A DNA stretch of 64,000 bases from Lantana camara (taxonomy: Eukaryota > Streptophyta > Magnoliopsida > Lamiales > Verbenaceae): NCBI GenBank assembly GCA_037501455.1, contig CM074856.1:99603001-99667000 (forward strand), in the 5' to 3' direction. Positions 11,931-23,749 of this stretch are shown one piece after another (the stretch's first letter is position 1; the number at the start of each line of letters is the position of its first letter). The notes beneath the pieces were generated by a model. It did not search any database. It saw only the letters and a program-made list of their open reading frames with translations, and was not told where the DNA came from. Position numbers and translations under genes: made by a program.

Positions 11931-13041
11931 GGATAGGTCGACGGAAACGAGAATTTAGAAGGAAAAGTACAACCGGAGTTGGCTTTGGAGTGTCTGAATC
12001 GAACGAGAATAAAGAAAAAGGGCTTCGAATATTAATAAGAATTAGGGGGAAGTGGAAAAGCCAAGTCTTTGGGTTGCTATGTTATTTAAAACCCTTCTCA
12101 ATGAAATTTCCATCAAGCATTTCGTTGAAAGAAGGATCGACGGAGTTCAACATGTAACTGCGGAAAATTTTAAGGGGGAGAGTTTTGGGAATTATAAGGG
12201 AGTTCTGTGAACTCCTAAGTCAGAATTAACAAGAGAAAATCGAATCAAGTTATCATATAATGGCATGGTGTCAATCAAGATTAATTCAATGAAGTACAAA
12301 AAGGGGTCCAAGACAATATTATTGAGTTATTGGTTATATCAATGGTAATCCAGGAAGAAACTTAACAAGGGACCAAATGGAAAAGGATGATAATTGGAGG
12401 ATTGACATCAAACTTCAAGAATCATCAAGAACCTTCTGTCTTCGATTCAATAAATGTGGGACCAATTATCGAATATAACCTTAAGGGGATATGTTAAGCA
12501 CCGATATGGGTAAGGATGGAAGATATGGACTGGACATCGGAACAAATATTCTAAACGTAAAAGTGAATGTCAATTGGATTACTTGGAAGAGTTAGTCCGA
12601 TTGAAAGAATATAATAGGGGTTGAGGAAGGATTGAAGAAGTTGAGTAGCAATAAAAGTCAGAAGGGATCTAAGAGTATAATCCTTAAAGGATTCATCAAT
12701 TGATTCCCCGGGATACCCTGAAGAGGTTAAAGACAAGATGAGCACTGAGTCTATCTTCGGGACAGATCATACACTAGACAACGACAACTTACAATTTTAA
12801 ATTTCACGACTACGGTGAACTATACTTATAGCATCCATGATACATACATTCATGCAAATTTAATTCAAATAATTTCTTTGTTATGTGTTCCGATTTCTTA
12901 TCAAGTTAAATTACTTGGAGTAATTGATAACCAGTGTGGATGATATCTGTTACTTGCTTTGGGGTGTCTTACGTGATTTTAATTATGGTTTCGCGTGTGT
13001 GGCTTGGGAGTATTGGAGACTTCCTTGCTTTATTTTTGTTT

Positions 13042-13176
13042 GAGAGACGGGGTGATTCTCTTATCTTTGTTCGAGAGATGGGGTACTCTCTTTACTTGCG
13101 AGAGACGGGGTTCTCTCATTGTTGCTCGAGAGATGGGGCTCTCAATTTGTTGCTTGTGAGAGACGGGGAATCTTTC
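13042..13176 (+). repeat. Tandem hairpin array, element H (5 units)
   Basis: Units lie at 13042-13061, 13073-13090, 13100-13117, 13128-13144 and 13158-13176. The last two have stem mismatches (CTCTCAA and TCTTTC arms), which fits decay in this older copy. Confidence 0.7.
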
Positions 13177-13199
13177 ATTGGTTGTTTTAGGCGTGCAGT

Positions 13200-13217
13200 G
13201 AATCCGAGGACGGATTC
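13200..13217 (+). other. Pre-polypurine stem-loop, element H
   Basis: GAATCCG-AGGA-CGGATTC, a perfect 7-bp stem identical to that of element A. Confidence 0.7.
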
Positions 13218-13223
13218 TTTTTA

Positions 13224-13243
13224 GGGGGGGGGGGGGGGGGGGG
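13224..13243 (+). repeat. Poly(G)20 in the polypurine tract of H
   Basis: Twenty consecutive G residues replace the usual 5 Gs of the polypurine tract, directly before the LTR at 13248. This could be slippage at the plus-strand primer, later microsatellite growth or an assembly artefact. Confidence 0.85.
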
Positions 13244-14676
13244 AGATTGTAATGCCCCGCTTTCTCATTTATACTAATATGTAGTATTTGTTTATAAATT
13301 GCGCATTTTAATCATTTAATTATTTGATTAATTGTTTATAAGTGTTAAATATTTAATTTTATTATAAATTATTATTATTCTATTTTATTTTATATATAAC
13401 ATTTCATTTCGTTAATTTAATATTTTAAATTGCTAATTAAGTGTTATGATAATTAATCATGCTTTAATCATTTCAATTAATTGATAAACTTAAAAATCTG
13501 ACTGAATGTTTTATCCGTTGATTTGAATTTTATCTAATAATAGAATTTGTACTTTAGTTTTAATTTATTATGTATGAATTATTATGAATATGCGTGTGAA
13601 TGCTTATTTGTACTTCGTTCGTATATGAAATGATATCGAAATGTCGTGGAAATATAGTATGTCGTAAATATATGTGTTATGAACATGTCGATATGCTCCT
13701 TTTATGTTTTCGAAATCAATTGACATGTTAACGAATTTAATTTGAATTATGGAACCAAATCGGGGGCTAACGAGCAATTAGCGCACCCTTGGTTCCGTGT
13801 GTGATATCTTGATCTCGGGAACTCGGATTCGAGTTCCGTCAACTTCGTTGAACTCGTATCGAAGATTCGGGTTTAATGAACTTAGCCTTATAATTTTTCC
13901 GAAAGCTTTTGAACCTTCGAAGTTCAACCGAAAAACGAAACGACACCAAAACTGACACATTTCACTAAAATGGCTCTAACTTGTTCAAACCTTAACCAAA
14001 TTAACCTTGGCTGGAGCCCTTGTAACCCTAGTTCAGCCCACTATCATCCCATATATTCCCTCAACCGAACCAACCCTCACAAGAGCAAGAAAACTCAGCC
14101 AAATTTCCTGTACTCCAGTTTTCCCGTCACTTTGGCCTTTCTTGAGATTTTGGAGCTCAAATCTCTCCCAACTTTCATCCAATCAACAAGGTGAGTTAGG
14201 ATTATGTTATACATATATCTCTGGTCACTTTGATCCTTTCATCCCTAATTTTGAGTCAGTTATCATGGAGTTTTGATAGGTTGAGGGAAGAGTTAGGTTT
14301 AGGGATGTCTTGTTGATTTTTTTTGAAATCCTTTGATCAATAACGTGTTTAGGTGCTATATATATGATTCATTTCCCTCATTTTTGGTTGAGTATGCTTG
14401 TATTAGTTGTTGGTTGATTCTTCATAAGGATTCTTGCCCTGTTTTCATTCGGTTCCCCTGTTTTCTTCACGTAACTGCTGCTACTTGTCCATGCGGTGTT
14501 GCTGCCCATTTTCAGATTAATTGTAGGAGTTGGGGCCTGTTATGCTGCTGTGTTATTGCTTTAATTGTTGGCTGAGCTTGGTTGAAGTTTATGTGGTGGT
14601 CCTGGCCTGTTCTTCTTCCCTTATCCTTTCCCCTGTTTCGGTACAAGCTGCTGCTGCTGTCTGCTGCACTGCAACA

Positions 14677-14800
14677 CTCTCCCCGGGTGGGGAGAGTTTG
14701 AACGTGGGAGTACCCGACCGGGTACTCCTGCTGCAGAAACCTTCTGCATCTTTTTAACTGGCTGGGGAGTTTGGAGGTGGTAATCTACCCGGGCGGGTAG
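14677..14800 (+). other. GC-rich hairpin cluster in LTR H
   Basis: Three perfect stems occur: CTCTCCCC/GGGGAGAG (14677-14696), GGAGTACCCG/CGGGTACTCC with loop AC (14707-14728) and CTACCCG/CGGGTAG with loop GG (14785-14800). The stem sequences differ from those of A and D, but the location is equivalent. Confidence 0.65.
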
Positions 14801-15327
14801 TCTGCCGCAACAGCCTCTGTTCTTTCTTTTCCCTTTTGGCTGCCTCTGTTTCTTCCCCTCTCTCTTCTGCTGTTCATTTTCTTTTCTTTCTTCTTTTGTT
14901 GCTTCATTCCTTGTGTTATTGTGTGTGTATGCCTAGTGATTCAAATTTTGCTGCTGCTATTCCTCCATGGTGCAGGGGTGTGCGTAAGTATATGTGCAAA
15001 GATTAAATCTGGAAACGTTGAGCTGTTGCTTCATTCTTGTTCTTTCTCTTTTCCTTTGCATGTCTTGCTAGTAATGCATGATTTTGTTGTGCTGATGTTT
15101 GCTCTAATTATATTTGCATGCATGTGGTTTTGTAGGTGTGCATGTATAGTTACGTAGATATATATATACTTTAAATATGTATGCATGCCATAAATGTATA
15201 TATATAATTATATATTTTAAATTATTTATTAGCATGCATATTTAATTGTGTAATATTTGCATGAACATGCATGTTAGATATATATGTAGATATATTTGCA
15301 TGCATGGGTAATTGATGATGTACGTAG

Positions 15328-15330
<3 letters not shown>

Positions 15331-15384
<54 letters not shown>
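15331..15384. repeat. (AT)27 microsatellite
   Basis: An uninterrupted AT dinucleotide run inside predicted intron 1 of LTR H. Confidence 0.95.
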
Positions 15385-15387
<3 letters not shown>

Positions 15388-16007
15388 TATTATTTACTAA
15401 ATATTATTTGATTTAATTGAATTATAGAATTTAATTGTTACCTATTTCATGTTTTCTTTAATTTTCGATCTTAAATGGAACATATTTAATCGTCTATTTT
15501 CTAACTATAAATGCGATTTAATGCGTGCTTTGATCATATTTTAAATTCTTGGAAGTTAAATTGCTATCTATTTCATGTTATTTAAATTCCTATTTTTATT
15601 TGAATGTAAGTAAATGTTTATTTTCTAAGTATTAACGTGTTATAGTACGTAATATATCGTTATTTGAATTGTTATAAAATGTGAAATATATGATTTATGA
15701 ATTATGGATCTAATTCATGGAATGATTGAAATGCCTAATTCGTTTAAATTATAAATTGTTGTTTGGAATTCTTGACTTAAAGTATTATGAATTACGAGTT
15801 GAAAGAATGGGAAACCTTCATTTCTTGAAAGTACTTGAATGAATGGCTTTTCTATATGCCTTAAATGCATTAATAGTGCACATGAACGTGTTCATGACAT
15901 AATATCATTTCTATACATTTATATCATGATCATACATTGCCGTGCATCATATATGGTTCATTCAGAGTCTTGAGTTTCACGAACACGTTACGTTGTCTTT
16001 TGCACAG

Positions 16008-16081
16008 TTTATCTCCAGGGTGGGGAAATCTTGATCTTTCAGGCACTCGGTAACTCGTATCCTTGTATCGTCATGTTTCAG
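16008..16081 (+). other. Predicted 74-nt internal exon in LTR H
   Basis: It is preceded by TGTCTTTTGCACAG and followed by GTGAGGG; the exon ends TTTCAG. It starts TTTATCTCCAGGGTGG, nearly as in D, and its second half differs. Confidence 0.55.
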
Positions 16082-16310
16082 GTGAGGGTGTTTTCTATTC
16101 TAGTTATGTATTAAACCCTACAACCTTATGTGACAAGCTTTGGCCAAAACCTTATATATATATATATGTTACTTTTAAAGTAGAGTTATCGAGTAAATAT
16201 TGATCGAGTAAACCCTTTTCAAATGCATTATGAAATATGTTATGCTCCTTATGAATCAAATGTTTTGGCGAGATTATGCATGTATGATATGTTCACGGGC
16301 CCGGGGACTT

Positions 16311-16361
16311 AGTACATGTGGCTATGCGGGGAGGCATGGGCCGACGGTGATCCCATGTGCT
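16311..16361 (+). other. GGGGCCC-anchored long helix in LTR H
   Basis: AGTACATG (16311-16318) pairs with CATGTGCT (16354-16361) after GGGCCCGGGGACTT. Compared with A and D, one U-A pair has become C-G on both arms. Confidence 0.55.
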
Positions 16362-17411
16362 AGTTCCACTATGTTACGGTGATACCGGCCCTCGCTAGGA
16401 GGTTTAGCGGGGAATGGGAGCTGAGTGCCCTTGGGGGAGTCATGAAACCCCATTGGCCTATGTATGAGGTGGCCGGGTCTTGCTATCCCGTCCATCACCC
16501 GGAGGAAGAAGGTTGGAACTTCTTTTATGATTATGATTAGGTTATGATTGATATGCACCGTACGGGAAGGCCGGGACACGGATTGCCCAAACGAATATGT
16601 TTTATGATATAATATTCGATCTGAGTGTATTATGATATATTGCATGGTCACCTATTTAATGTATTAATGATATTTGTCGTACACAGTCGGAGTTTTGTTG
16701 GAGATGATGCACGCTCACTCGTCGAGCCTTTATGCTATGTATGAATTATAAACTTAATAAATTTAATATGATTAGTTGTAAAGTTCGAGCATTGCTTAGC
16801 CTTTTCTTGCCCTTTTTGGGAATAAAATTTTAAATAAAACCTTGCTCGGGATTTACGACTTGCATGTGCTTGTTTTTATATATACGTATATCGCTCCTGC
16901 TCACTCAGTCTTCTAGAGACTGACCCTCTCCCTCCCCAATCTTTTATTGCGCAGGTTTGGCTTTGGAGTTTCGAGCTAGGCGGAGTGTGTTGAGTCTTGA
17001 GTGGGTCGAGTTAAGTTAGGAGAGTCTCTGCACCCGCATACGTATTTAAATTATGCCTGATTCGATTCTGTACTATTATGAACTTGAATCTTTATGTAAT
17101 TGTTATTGAATTGCCTTGTCGGGCTTTGTTCTGAATTAAAAGAGGCCTGAGGAGCCCAAGTCTGCCTGTAGTCCGAGTGTTTAATTTCTACAGGCCTGTG
17201 GCCAATGCATGTGTTTGGATTTCAGTTTCCCGATGCATTATGTTTTGTTGATTGGTCATAATTGCAGGGTCTAAGTTCCGGCTAGCTTAGGAAGGTTATT
17301 TTTATTTGTCTCCCGTTCGCTATGGTTTGATACGGGTGCGGACTCCTCATTTCGTTCCTCGTGTTGAGCCATAGTGCCGGGGATGTGGTGCCTCACGTGC
17401 GGGGTGCTATA

Positions 17412-17592
17412 GTAATACTCAAAATAGAAACGTAAATAATTACAAGGTAGGAACGGTATTAAATAAGCCACGCGTCCAACGGTCACTAGGGAAGCATGGA
17501 AAAAACGCTAAAGAAAAATAAGGTAAAACACGACTACCCCTATTTACAAGAAAGAAAGGGAAAAAAAAATTAACAAAAACAAAATTCCAATA
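17412..17592 (-). repeat. Copia 3' LTR fragment
   Basis: This lies downstream of the RNase H remnant on the minus strand. In sense direction it follows a degenerate polypurine tract (ACTTGAGGGCGGC) and starts TATTGGAA, with the canonical TG now TA. It is cut after about 180 bp by the end of LTR H at 17411. Confidence 0.6.
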
Positions 17593-17599
17593 GCCGCCC

Positions 17600-18134
17600 T
17601 CAAGTTGGAGCTTCATTGAACAAAAAGCCCAACTTGCAAAGTATGCGTCGAAACAGGGGTCCTCCAAGGGATTTAGTAAATAGATCCGCAAGCTGCTGTG
17701 TTGTGTTAACATATTTGAGAAGAATAAAGCCCTTCTTGAATTGATTTTGAACAATATGGCAATCTATTTCCAAATGCTTCGTGCGTTCATGGAATACGGG
17801 ATTTTCAGCAATATGCACTGCTGCTTTGTTGTCGCACCAGAGATCAATTGGCAAAGTTAGAGGCACTTGTAAATCCTTGAGCAGATAGCTTTGCCATTGC
17901 AACTCACACACTGTAGCTCCCAAGCTTCTGTACTCCGCTTCATAGGATGATTTGCTGACAGTAGGTCGCTTCTTTGTCTTCCAGGAGATCAAGGAACCAC
18001 CTAGCAAAATACAGAAACCAGTTAGTGATTTTCTAGTCAAAGCTCACATAGCCCAATCTGCATCACTAAAAGCAGATAGGGTAAGAAGATTGTCAAATGG
18101 GATGAACTCATGCCGGCTCTTTGCCTATCTTACG
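17600..18134 (-). pseudogene. Ty1/copia RNase H fragment
   Basis: This is the C-terminal RNase H domain of a copia polyprotein, the enzyme that degrades the RNA strand during reverse transcription. In order the sense reading shows SDADWA (near 18060), TRKSLTGFC, SSYEAEYRSL, CELQW, LWCDNKAAVHIAENPVF, HERTKHLEIDCH and LADLFTKSLG, the usual series for copia RNase H, including the catalytic Asp, Glu and Asp positions. An in-frame TGA (18044-18046) follows DADWAM. Upstream only about 30 more codons are readable before the sequence breaks at about 18134, and reverse transcriptase, integrase and gag are absent. The match ends in a degenerate polypurine tract and an LTR fragment. It is a dead 3' remnant. 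Confidence 0.9.
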
Positions 18135-19723
18135 TAATTTGAACTCATGGATGAATATAATATATTGTAATAGGATATGGTATGATCATTATGCTTAATT
18201 TATGAATTTATTTGACGTAATTTCGATGCTCTTATGCGCAAGATATGGCCTAATATGCTTCATACATGCTTCAACGTGTCTACGTGACTTCATATCTTGA
18301 TTATTTGCCTTGCATGTAATTTCTTTGCTCTCTTTATGAAATACATGCATAGCTAACGTGATATATGACGTGTTATGAGTGAGTGTTGCATGAGAATTAT
18401 GGATTCATTTAACGTGAAATACACAACTTATGATCCGGTATGATTTAATATGGCCCTACATGATCTAAGTGTTCTCTCGTTGCATTCTTTATGCATCATT
18501 AGCACTCATATACATTTTTCGAGCATCTAATTGGTGCATTTTGAGTCTAAGGTTGTCTTTTGTTGTTTCTTTTGTCCTTAGGTTCATTCCATGGGTGACG
18601 AGGAGGTGTTTTAGAAGTGTTTTAGTTCGTCACATCCGGTTTGGTCGACAAGGTGAGGTTTCTTTCTTTTAGTTAGTATGACCTACAACCCTAAGTAAAT
18701 TTTTAGCCCGCATGCGACCTATGTATATATATACTTATGTTAATACGTGTTTGATTAGTAATTTGTGGGAATTGACCCGTTTTGTTATGAATCTTTGAAA
18801 AATGCTTTTATATATATATGTAACCTATATTTTCGTTTGTTTGATTTGAAAAGGGTTGGTGTGTGTGACTTTTGAACTAGCGAGCTTTGGACTTTGAAAT
18901 TTGAGTCCGTGAAATTCAAAATTTTCAAAAATTTCGATCTTTAACCTATGAATTTATGAACTGGGCCCCGGAGAAGTGGTATATGATCTCGGGTCGGCCG
19001 TGGGGTCGCCGAGCTCTCTCATCAACACAACTCCAGTTTGGGAGACTTAGCCCAACCGCGGGAGGTCGAGGGGAAAGCAGGTTTTCTTTTGGCCGATGGT
19101 AACCCCGTCGGTATATCGGGTAGGATCCCCCGACTCCAACCTTATGACGACAGAACCGGGGTTGAGGACGCACATCCTCATCCCCACCCGGAGAATGCAC
19201 ATCGTCATCCCCACCCGGAGATGGAGGTTTGATTTAGAACTTTGTTTGTATTTCAACTTCGAATTTATTTATGAAAGTAGTTAGTTGGTTAGAAACTCGT
19301 GCTCGTCGAGTTATTTCGATTTTTGATGATAAATATTGTTCGTGAAATGGGAGTGGACTTCTAATTTATAAAATTGGTTGATTTTGGCCTTCAACCTAAC
19401 TCTCTTTGTCCCTATATCTAGTATCACATGGAAAATGATTTAGAATGCAAAAACCATGCCCCGGTTTACGAACTTTCTAATTTGAATGTGCTTTGCTCTT
19501 ACTTATACGTACGTGTGCGTGTGTTAGCCCCTTCACCAGTCTTTAGGACTGACCCCTCCTCGTTATTTTTTTTTTCCCCCTTTGTTTCTTTTGAGTTGCA
19601 GGTGTAGGTCTCACAGTTCGTGCTAGGCGGCGGTCTTTTATTTTCGAGTTGGTCGAGTCTTAGTGGAGTCCTAGTCGGGCTATGGTGCGGGGGATGTAGT
19701 GCCCTTCACTCCAGGGTACTACA
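18135..19723 (+). repeat. LTR fragment I (gypsy type, 5'-truncated)
   Basis: It ends CCAGGGTACTACA at 19723. It matches solo LTR J (opposite strand) and keeps the mid-LTR exon, the CCTACAACCCTAAG block, GGGCCCCGG with a weak GAGA/TCTC helix (18971-19018), the CAGTC stem-loop (19537-19551) and a long pyrimidine tract before the last acceptor (AG at 19600-19601). The 5' part is missing, cut at the copia fragment. No primer-binding site follows the 3' end. Confidence 0.8.
18582..18652 (+). other. Predicted 71-nt internal exon in LTR I
   Basis: It is preceded by TTTCTTTTGTCCTTAG and followed by GTGAGG after GACAAG. The matching segment in J is 75 nt with the same borders. Confidence 0.5.
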
Positions 19724-20311
19724 AGACATGCTAGGACAAAAATAAAGACTCCACGAAGACTTTATTCCCCGCATAGCAAACCCTGCAAAAGACTAAAAAC
19801 AACATGGATGTGTCAGTCCAAGGACTGAGTGAGGGGCATAATAAATATATCACATGCACATGCAATCCATAACTCCAAGTAAAGTTTTAGAATAACCCAA
19901 GTTGGTAGTTTAAGAGAACCATCGCTCAGAATTACGGATATCAAAATATTACTTGACAATTCATAATCATTACGTGGCCCCGACGAGTGGGCAATTCTCC
20001 AACCTTACTCCTATAGTGTGTGTATAAAACTTGATTAAGCGTTCATTTATAACATAATCATAATCATAATATCCATAAACATAACCATAATCATGAGAAA
20101 TAATCATAATTTCCATCCTTCTTCCTCTAGGACTGTGGAAGGGTTTGCAAGGCCCAAACCACCTCATGAGATAATATCGAGACGGGGGATCATGACTCCT
20201 ACCCGCTCCTTCGATGGGTTAACCACCGGCTCAATAATATCCAGCCTCCCTGCCACCGAAGTCACGCGAGGATATTCTCAAAGGGTACTATATGCAATGG
20301 CTTATCCGACG
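19724..20311 (-). repeat. LTR fragment L (gypsy type, reverse)
   Basis: It reads in sense on the minus strand. It shows the acceptor TCTTTTGCAG then GGTTTGC (near 19789), the stem-loop CAGTCC/GGACTG (19814-19827), the TGAGTGAGG tail and the CGACGAGTGGGCA and CTTGCAAACCC blocks shared with the other long LTRs. Both ends are truncated, by LTR I on the left and by C1 on the right. Confidence 0.7.
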
Positions 20312-20607
20312 TGTAACGCCCCGCTCATCCGATAAATAAGGTACGTCACCTTTCAACCTTTTTATGTGTTTAATTATGTGATTGGTGCGTTGTGTGACCC
20401 TCTTTTGAACTCTTGTAGAGTTAGGGCCCTTTTTGTAATTTTCTTCTTTTGGGGGGTTTTTTCGGTCACTTCTCGTTCGGTAGAGATTTTGACTTCTTTG
20501 ACCCCTCCTTTGCGTTCGGGGCATCGAGACGAGTCCGTAGACTCTAAGTTTGCCCAATTCTGACTTCGTTAGCCCATTCTTCCGACCGTTTCTGCGTAAG
20601 AGGACCC

Positions 20608-20622
20608 GAGATATATACTCGG
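20608..20622 (+). promoter_or_regulatory. Candidate TATA box in LTR C1
   Basis: GATATATACTCGG stands about 30 nt before a pyrimidine-rich stretch (CTTCCTGCATCGTC), a plausible start region, and is conserved in C2 near 27061-27073. It is a candidate only. Confidence 0.4.
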
Positions 20623-21525
20623 ATTTCCTCGTTTTGCGTGCCAAAATCAGATCAGCTTCCTGCATCGTCTTCCTCCAGCGACAGGCACTATTCACACACA
20701 GTGAAGGTGTGAAAACACACACATACTTGTTCTCCCTCGTTTCTTGACGGAATTCGACGAACCAATAGTGGAAATTTATCAGCTCGACGAGCCCGTCACA
20801 ACCGTACCAGTTTCGTGGCCTAAAATTGACCAGCGGTGGCGCAGCGGTGGTCCGAAGGTGGCGGTTTGCGTCTCCTCTTCGCCGACGGCGTTCCGACGAC
20901 CCTCACCGGCCAACAACCACCCAACCCCACGTTTTCGACCCTTCCCGTTCCATTTTCGGCCTTCTTTTTGAGCGAATGGCGGCGGAGATGGCCGAATCGA
21001 CGGAGGCGCAGCGGCGGAACTTCGGCGGCGAGTTGGGCCCTCTTCCCGGCCGGTTTTGGTGGTAGAGTCTTCACAAAAGTTGCTTGGAATGACGAGACTT
21101 AGCGGATGGCATCGACGGCGTTCCGAGAACCGGCCGACGGCGGCGGACCGGTGGCGGACCGGGCCTGGACCGGCGGTCTGATTTTTCGGCGACTTTTTTC
21201 GGGTTTTGACTTGGGGCTTTTGTAGGGCTCGTTAAAAGCTTTCCAATGGTATGCTTGGATTTCATTTTTGTTTTACGGTTTACGTTTAATTTCAGTTTTC
21301 ATACTAGGATTTAAGTTCGGTTTTTCGTCAACGAAGTCCGGAGTGTTTGGCATTTTCTGAAATTGAATGAGGGCTTTTGTTGAGCAGGCTGAGACGCACG
21401 TTCCTGTCCTTTCGGGGATTTTTCCGACCACCGGAGGCGGTGTTCCGGTGGCGGCCGGTGGCTGTTCGGTCGGCTACGGTAGCGGCATTCCGGTGACTTT
21501 CGGACATAAGGTCCCTTTCGTTGTG

Positions 21526-21545
21526 GTGAGTTCAACGCCACTTTC
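21526..21545 (+). other. Predicted exon 1 splice donor, LTR C1
   Basis: GTTGTG then GTGAGTTCAA (GT at 21536-21537). The same site in C2 has GT at 27948-27949. It ends the GC-rich leader. Confidence 0.5.
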
Positions 21546-22232
21546 CGTTCGTCAATCGGATGCCCGGTTGATTTGTTGTGATTTATTTTGTGTATTTCTA
21601 TTTATTTGAAATTAATTGTTTTAATTGCAATGAATTGTCAATTGCTTGATTTGTCGATCAATATGAATTCCAATGTGTACGAAAGCATGTATTAAATGAA
21701 CTATGATATATGTTGATGCTTTGATTTGCAATTTGAACTCTGATATGCCGTATTTGAGCTATTTGTCTAACTTGAAGGGGTGTATGTGTAATTTTGTAAA
21801 CAATATGAATATTGTTTGATTTAATTAGGTAACCTAGTAATTGAATCCGTTTAGTGATATACGAATTGAGTATGCCATGTGTGAATTATATAAAATTGAT
21901 ATAGTTGGAATTGATATGCGACTTTGTGAGATTTAAGTGATTTGAATGTCTCTATTTTGTCTATTTATTAATTGTAAACTTAATATACTTGAGTTATAAA
22001 TGTTATATGAAGCTCATGACTTGATTGCAAGGAATTATGAAAGATATGAAATGATTGGGCTTGAAACCCTCATGTATGGAATGTACTTGAACGAATTACT
22101 TGATTATATAACTCCATAACATCATTTTACTTCTTATACATCTCATATCATGTGTTTAGCATTGCCGTGCGTCTACGTGGTTTCATATTGAGTCAATTCT
22201 CACAAGTACCCATTGTTCCTTCTCTTGTACAG

Positions 22233-22308
22233 TTTGTTTCCAGGGCGGAGACTTTCAAATTGAATAAGCACCCGTATTGCTCTTGTTTCTTGTCTCGTGG
22301 TATTCCAG
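22233..22308 (+). other. Predicted 76-nt internal exon in LTR C1
   Basis: It is preceded by CCTTCTCTTGTACAG and followed by GTGAGGG after ATTCCAG. The start TTTGTTTCCAGGGCGGAGA echoes the A, D and H exons. Confidence 0.55.
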
Positions 22309-22419
22309 GTGAGGGTGTTTTCGTTCTAGTTACATATCAAACCCTACAACCCTTATGTGAAAAGCTTTGGCCAAAACCTTATGATTATATATATGTTACT
22401 TTTAAAGTAAAGTCATCGA

Positions 22420-22476
22420 GTAAATACTGATTGATCGAGTAAATATTGATTGATCGAGTAAATATTGATCGAGTAA
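22420..22476 (+). repeat. Short tandem repeat of ATCGAGTAAAT in LTR C1
   Basis: Four ATCGAGTAAA units spaced about 15-20 nt apart precede CCCTTTTCAAATG. C2 has four with different spacing (28845-28905). H has two, and A has two near 1240-1450 with larger spacing. The copy number of a conserved motif therefore varies. Confidence 0.75.
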
Positions 22477-22588
22477 ACCCTTTTCAAATGGATAATGATG
22501 GATATGTTATGTTACTCATGGATCAAATGTTTTGGCGAGAAAAGAAAGAATGATTGATTGATTGCATTGAATGGGGCCCAGGGGCTTG

Positions 22589-22637
22589 GTGTGAGTGGGG
22601 ATCCGAGGAGGCAAGGGCTGACGGTAAACCCTCACAC
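22589..22637 (+). other. GGGGCCC-anchored long helix in LTR C1
   Basis: GTGTGAG (22589-22595) pairs with CTCACAC (22631-22637), after GGGGCCCAGGGGCTTG. The arms are unlike those of A, D and H, but the position and pairing are kept. Confidence 0.55.
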
Positions 22638-23392
22638 TAGTCCCACTATTGAACGGCGGTACCGGACCTCGTCAGGAGATTGGCGGGGAAAGGGAGCTGA
22701 GTGCCATCTGGGGAGTCATGTAACCCCTTTTGGTCAATGATTGGGTGGTCGGGCCTTGCAAACCCACCACCAACCCGGAGGAAGAAGATTGCAACTTATT
22801 TATGATTGAAAATGATTGATGGATTGCTTGATTATGATTGATTATGATTGATAGGCACTGTGCGGGAAGGCCGGGAAACGGATTGCCCAAACGAATATAT
22901 TCAGGACATGATATGTGATCTGTGTGTATTATGATATATTGCATGATCACCTATTTAATGTATTAGTGATATTTGTCGTACACGATCGGAGTTTGGTTGG
23001 AGATTGTGCACGCTCACTCGCCGAGCCTTATTGATTAAGTATGATTTATGAACTTAATGAATTTAATATGAATAGTCGTAAAGTCTGAGCATTGCTTAGT
23101 CATTCTTTTGCCCTTTTTGGGAACTAACTTTAAATAAAACCTTGCTCGGGATTTATGACTTGCATGTGCATGTTTCTATATGATATGTATCGCTCCAGCT
23201 CACTCAGTCTTCTAGAGACTGACCCCTCCTTCCCCCTTTTTCCAGTTTCTTCTGCAGGCGTCGGTTACTAGGCTGAGTTAGAGTGTCTAGTCATTGTTCT
23301 AGTCTCACTCATTTACACTCACTGCATATTATATTGTCTCTAAGTACTGTATTGAATTATTATTGCTGGCCGGTGTGCCCTTATTGAATTGA

Positions 23393-23502
23393 TATTGATT
23401 CGGGACAGGTTAGGACAGGTTCTGGAGCCAGTTGAACCCGTTTTTATGTTGTTTCCTTGTATTGATTCGGGACAGGTTAGGACAGGTGTACTGATTAGTG
23501 GA
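23393..23502 (+). repeat. Tandem duplication in LTR C1
   Basis: GATTCGGGACAGGTTAGG followed by ACAGG occurs twice, about 67 nt apart, each followed by a GAACCCGT block. C2 has the same duplication near 29810-29915. Confidence 0.8.
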
Positions 23503-23749
23503 ACCCGTATTTATATTCGTATTGGATTTCATTTATTTCATGGATATTACATAAATGATTTCCTTGCTTCCGCATTTTGGTTTTTGTTGATTGTCCCACG
23601 GTTAGCTTCCGCCTAGTCAGGACTGTTCTTTTGATTGTCACCCGTTCGTTGTGAGTTCGATTCATGTGTGGACTGCCTATTTCATATGTGGATTAGACTC
23701 ATAGCGTGGGGGATGTGGTGCCTATCGTCCCGGGTGCTACATCTTTAGG

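Larger units (their letters stand above)
11931..13247 (+). other. Truncated internal domain of element H
   Basis: From about 12100 to 13247 this matches the 3' half of the element D internal domain (41030-42374) in order and orientation, including the GACTACGGTGAAC motif at 12807-12821, the hairpin array and the pre-polypurine stem-loop. The donor GT found in A and D is altered here (GAACTATAC), while the acceptor TTGTTTTAG (AG at 13189-13190) remains. The 5' part is missing, cut at the B1 border. The open frames at 11867-12157 and 12934-13224 run through repeats and are not genes. Confidence 0.75.
13248..17411 (+). repeat. 3' LTR of element H (4164 bp)
   Basis: It begins TGTAATGCCCC after the polypurine tract and ends GGGGTGCTATA, where the usual final CTACA has become CTATA. 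It is clearly related to the A and D LTRs over most of its length but diverged. It keeps the exon 1 donor (AACAAG then GTGAGTTAGG, GT at 14191), the hairpin cluster, the mid-LTR exon, the GGGGCCC helix (16311-16361), the CAGTC stem-loop (16905-16923) and the last acceptor (AG at 16953-16954). Confidence 0.88.
20312..23741 (+). repeat. LTR C1 (3430 bp)
   Basis: It begins TGTAACGCCCC and ends CGGGTGCTACA. The first 1.25 kb is unlike A, D and H: it includes an unusually GC- and CpG-rich leader (about 20820-21560). From the donor at 21536 onward it follows the shared plan, with exon 22233-22308, GGGGCCC helix 22589-22637, CAGTC stem-loop 23204-23222 and last acceptor AG at 23256-23257. Confidence 0.93.

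Noticed and set aside
20288..20722. 144-codon minus-strand frame, with a 176-codon relative at 26826-27356
   Set aside because: It lies antisense to the LTR C leader, crosses the LTR start, and the two copies differ by frameshift. No recognised motif.
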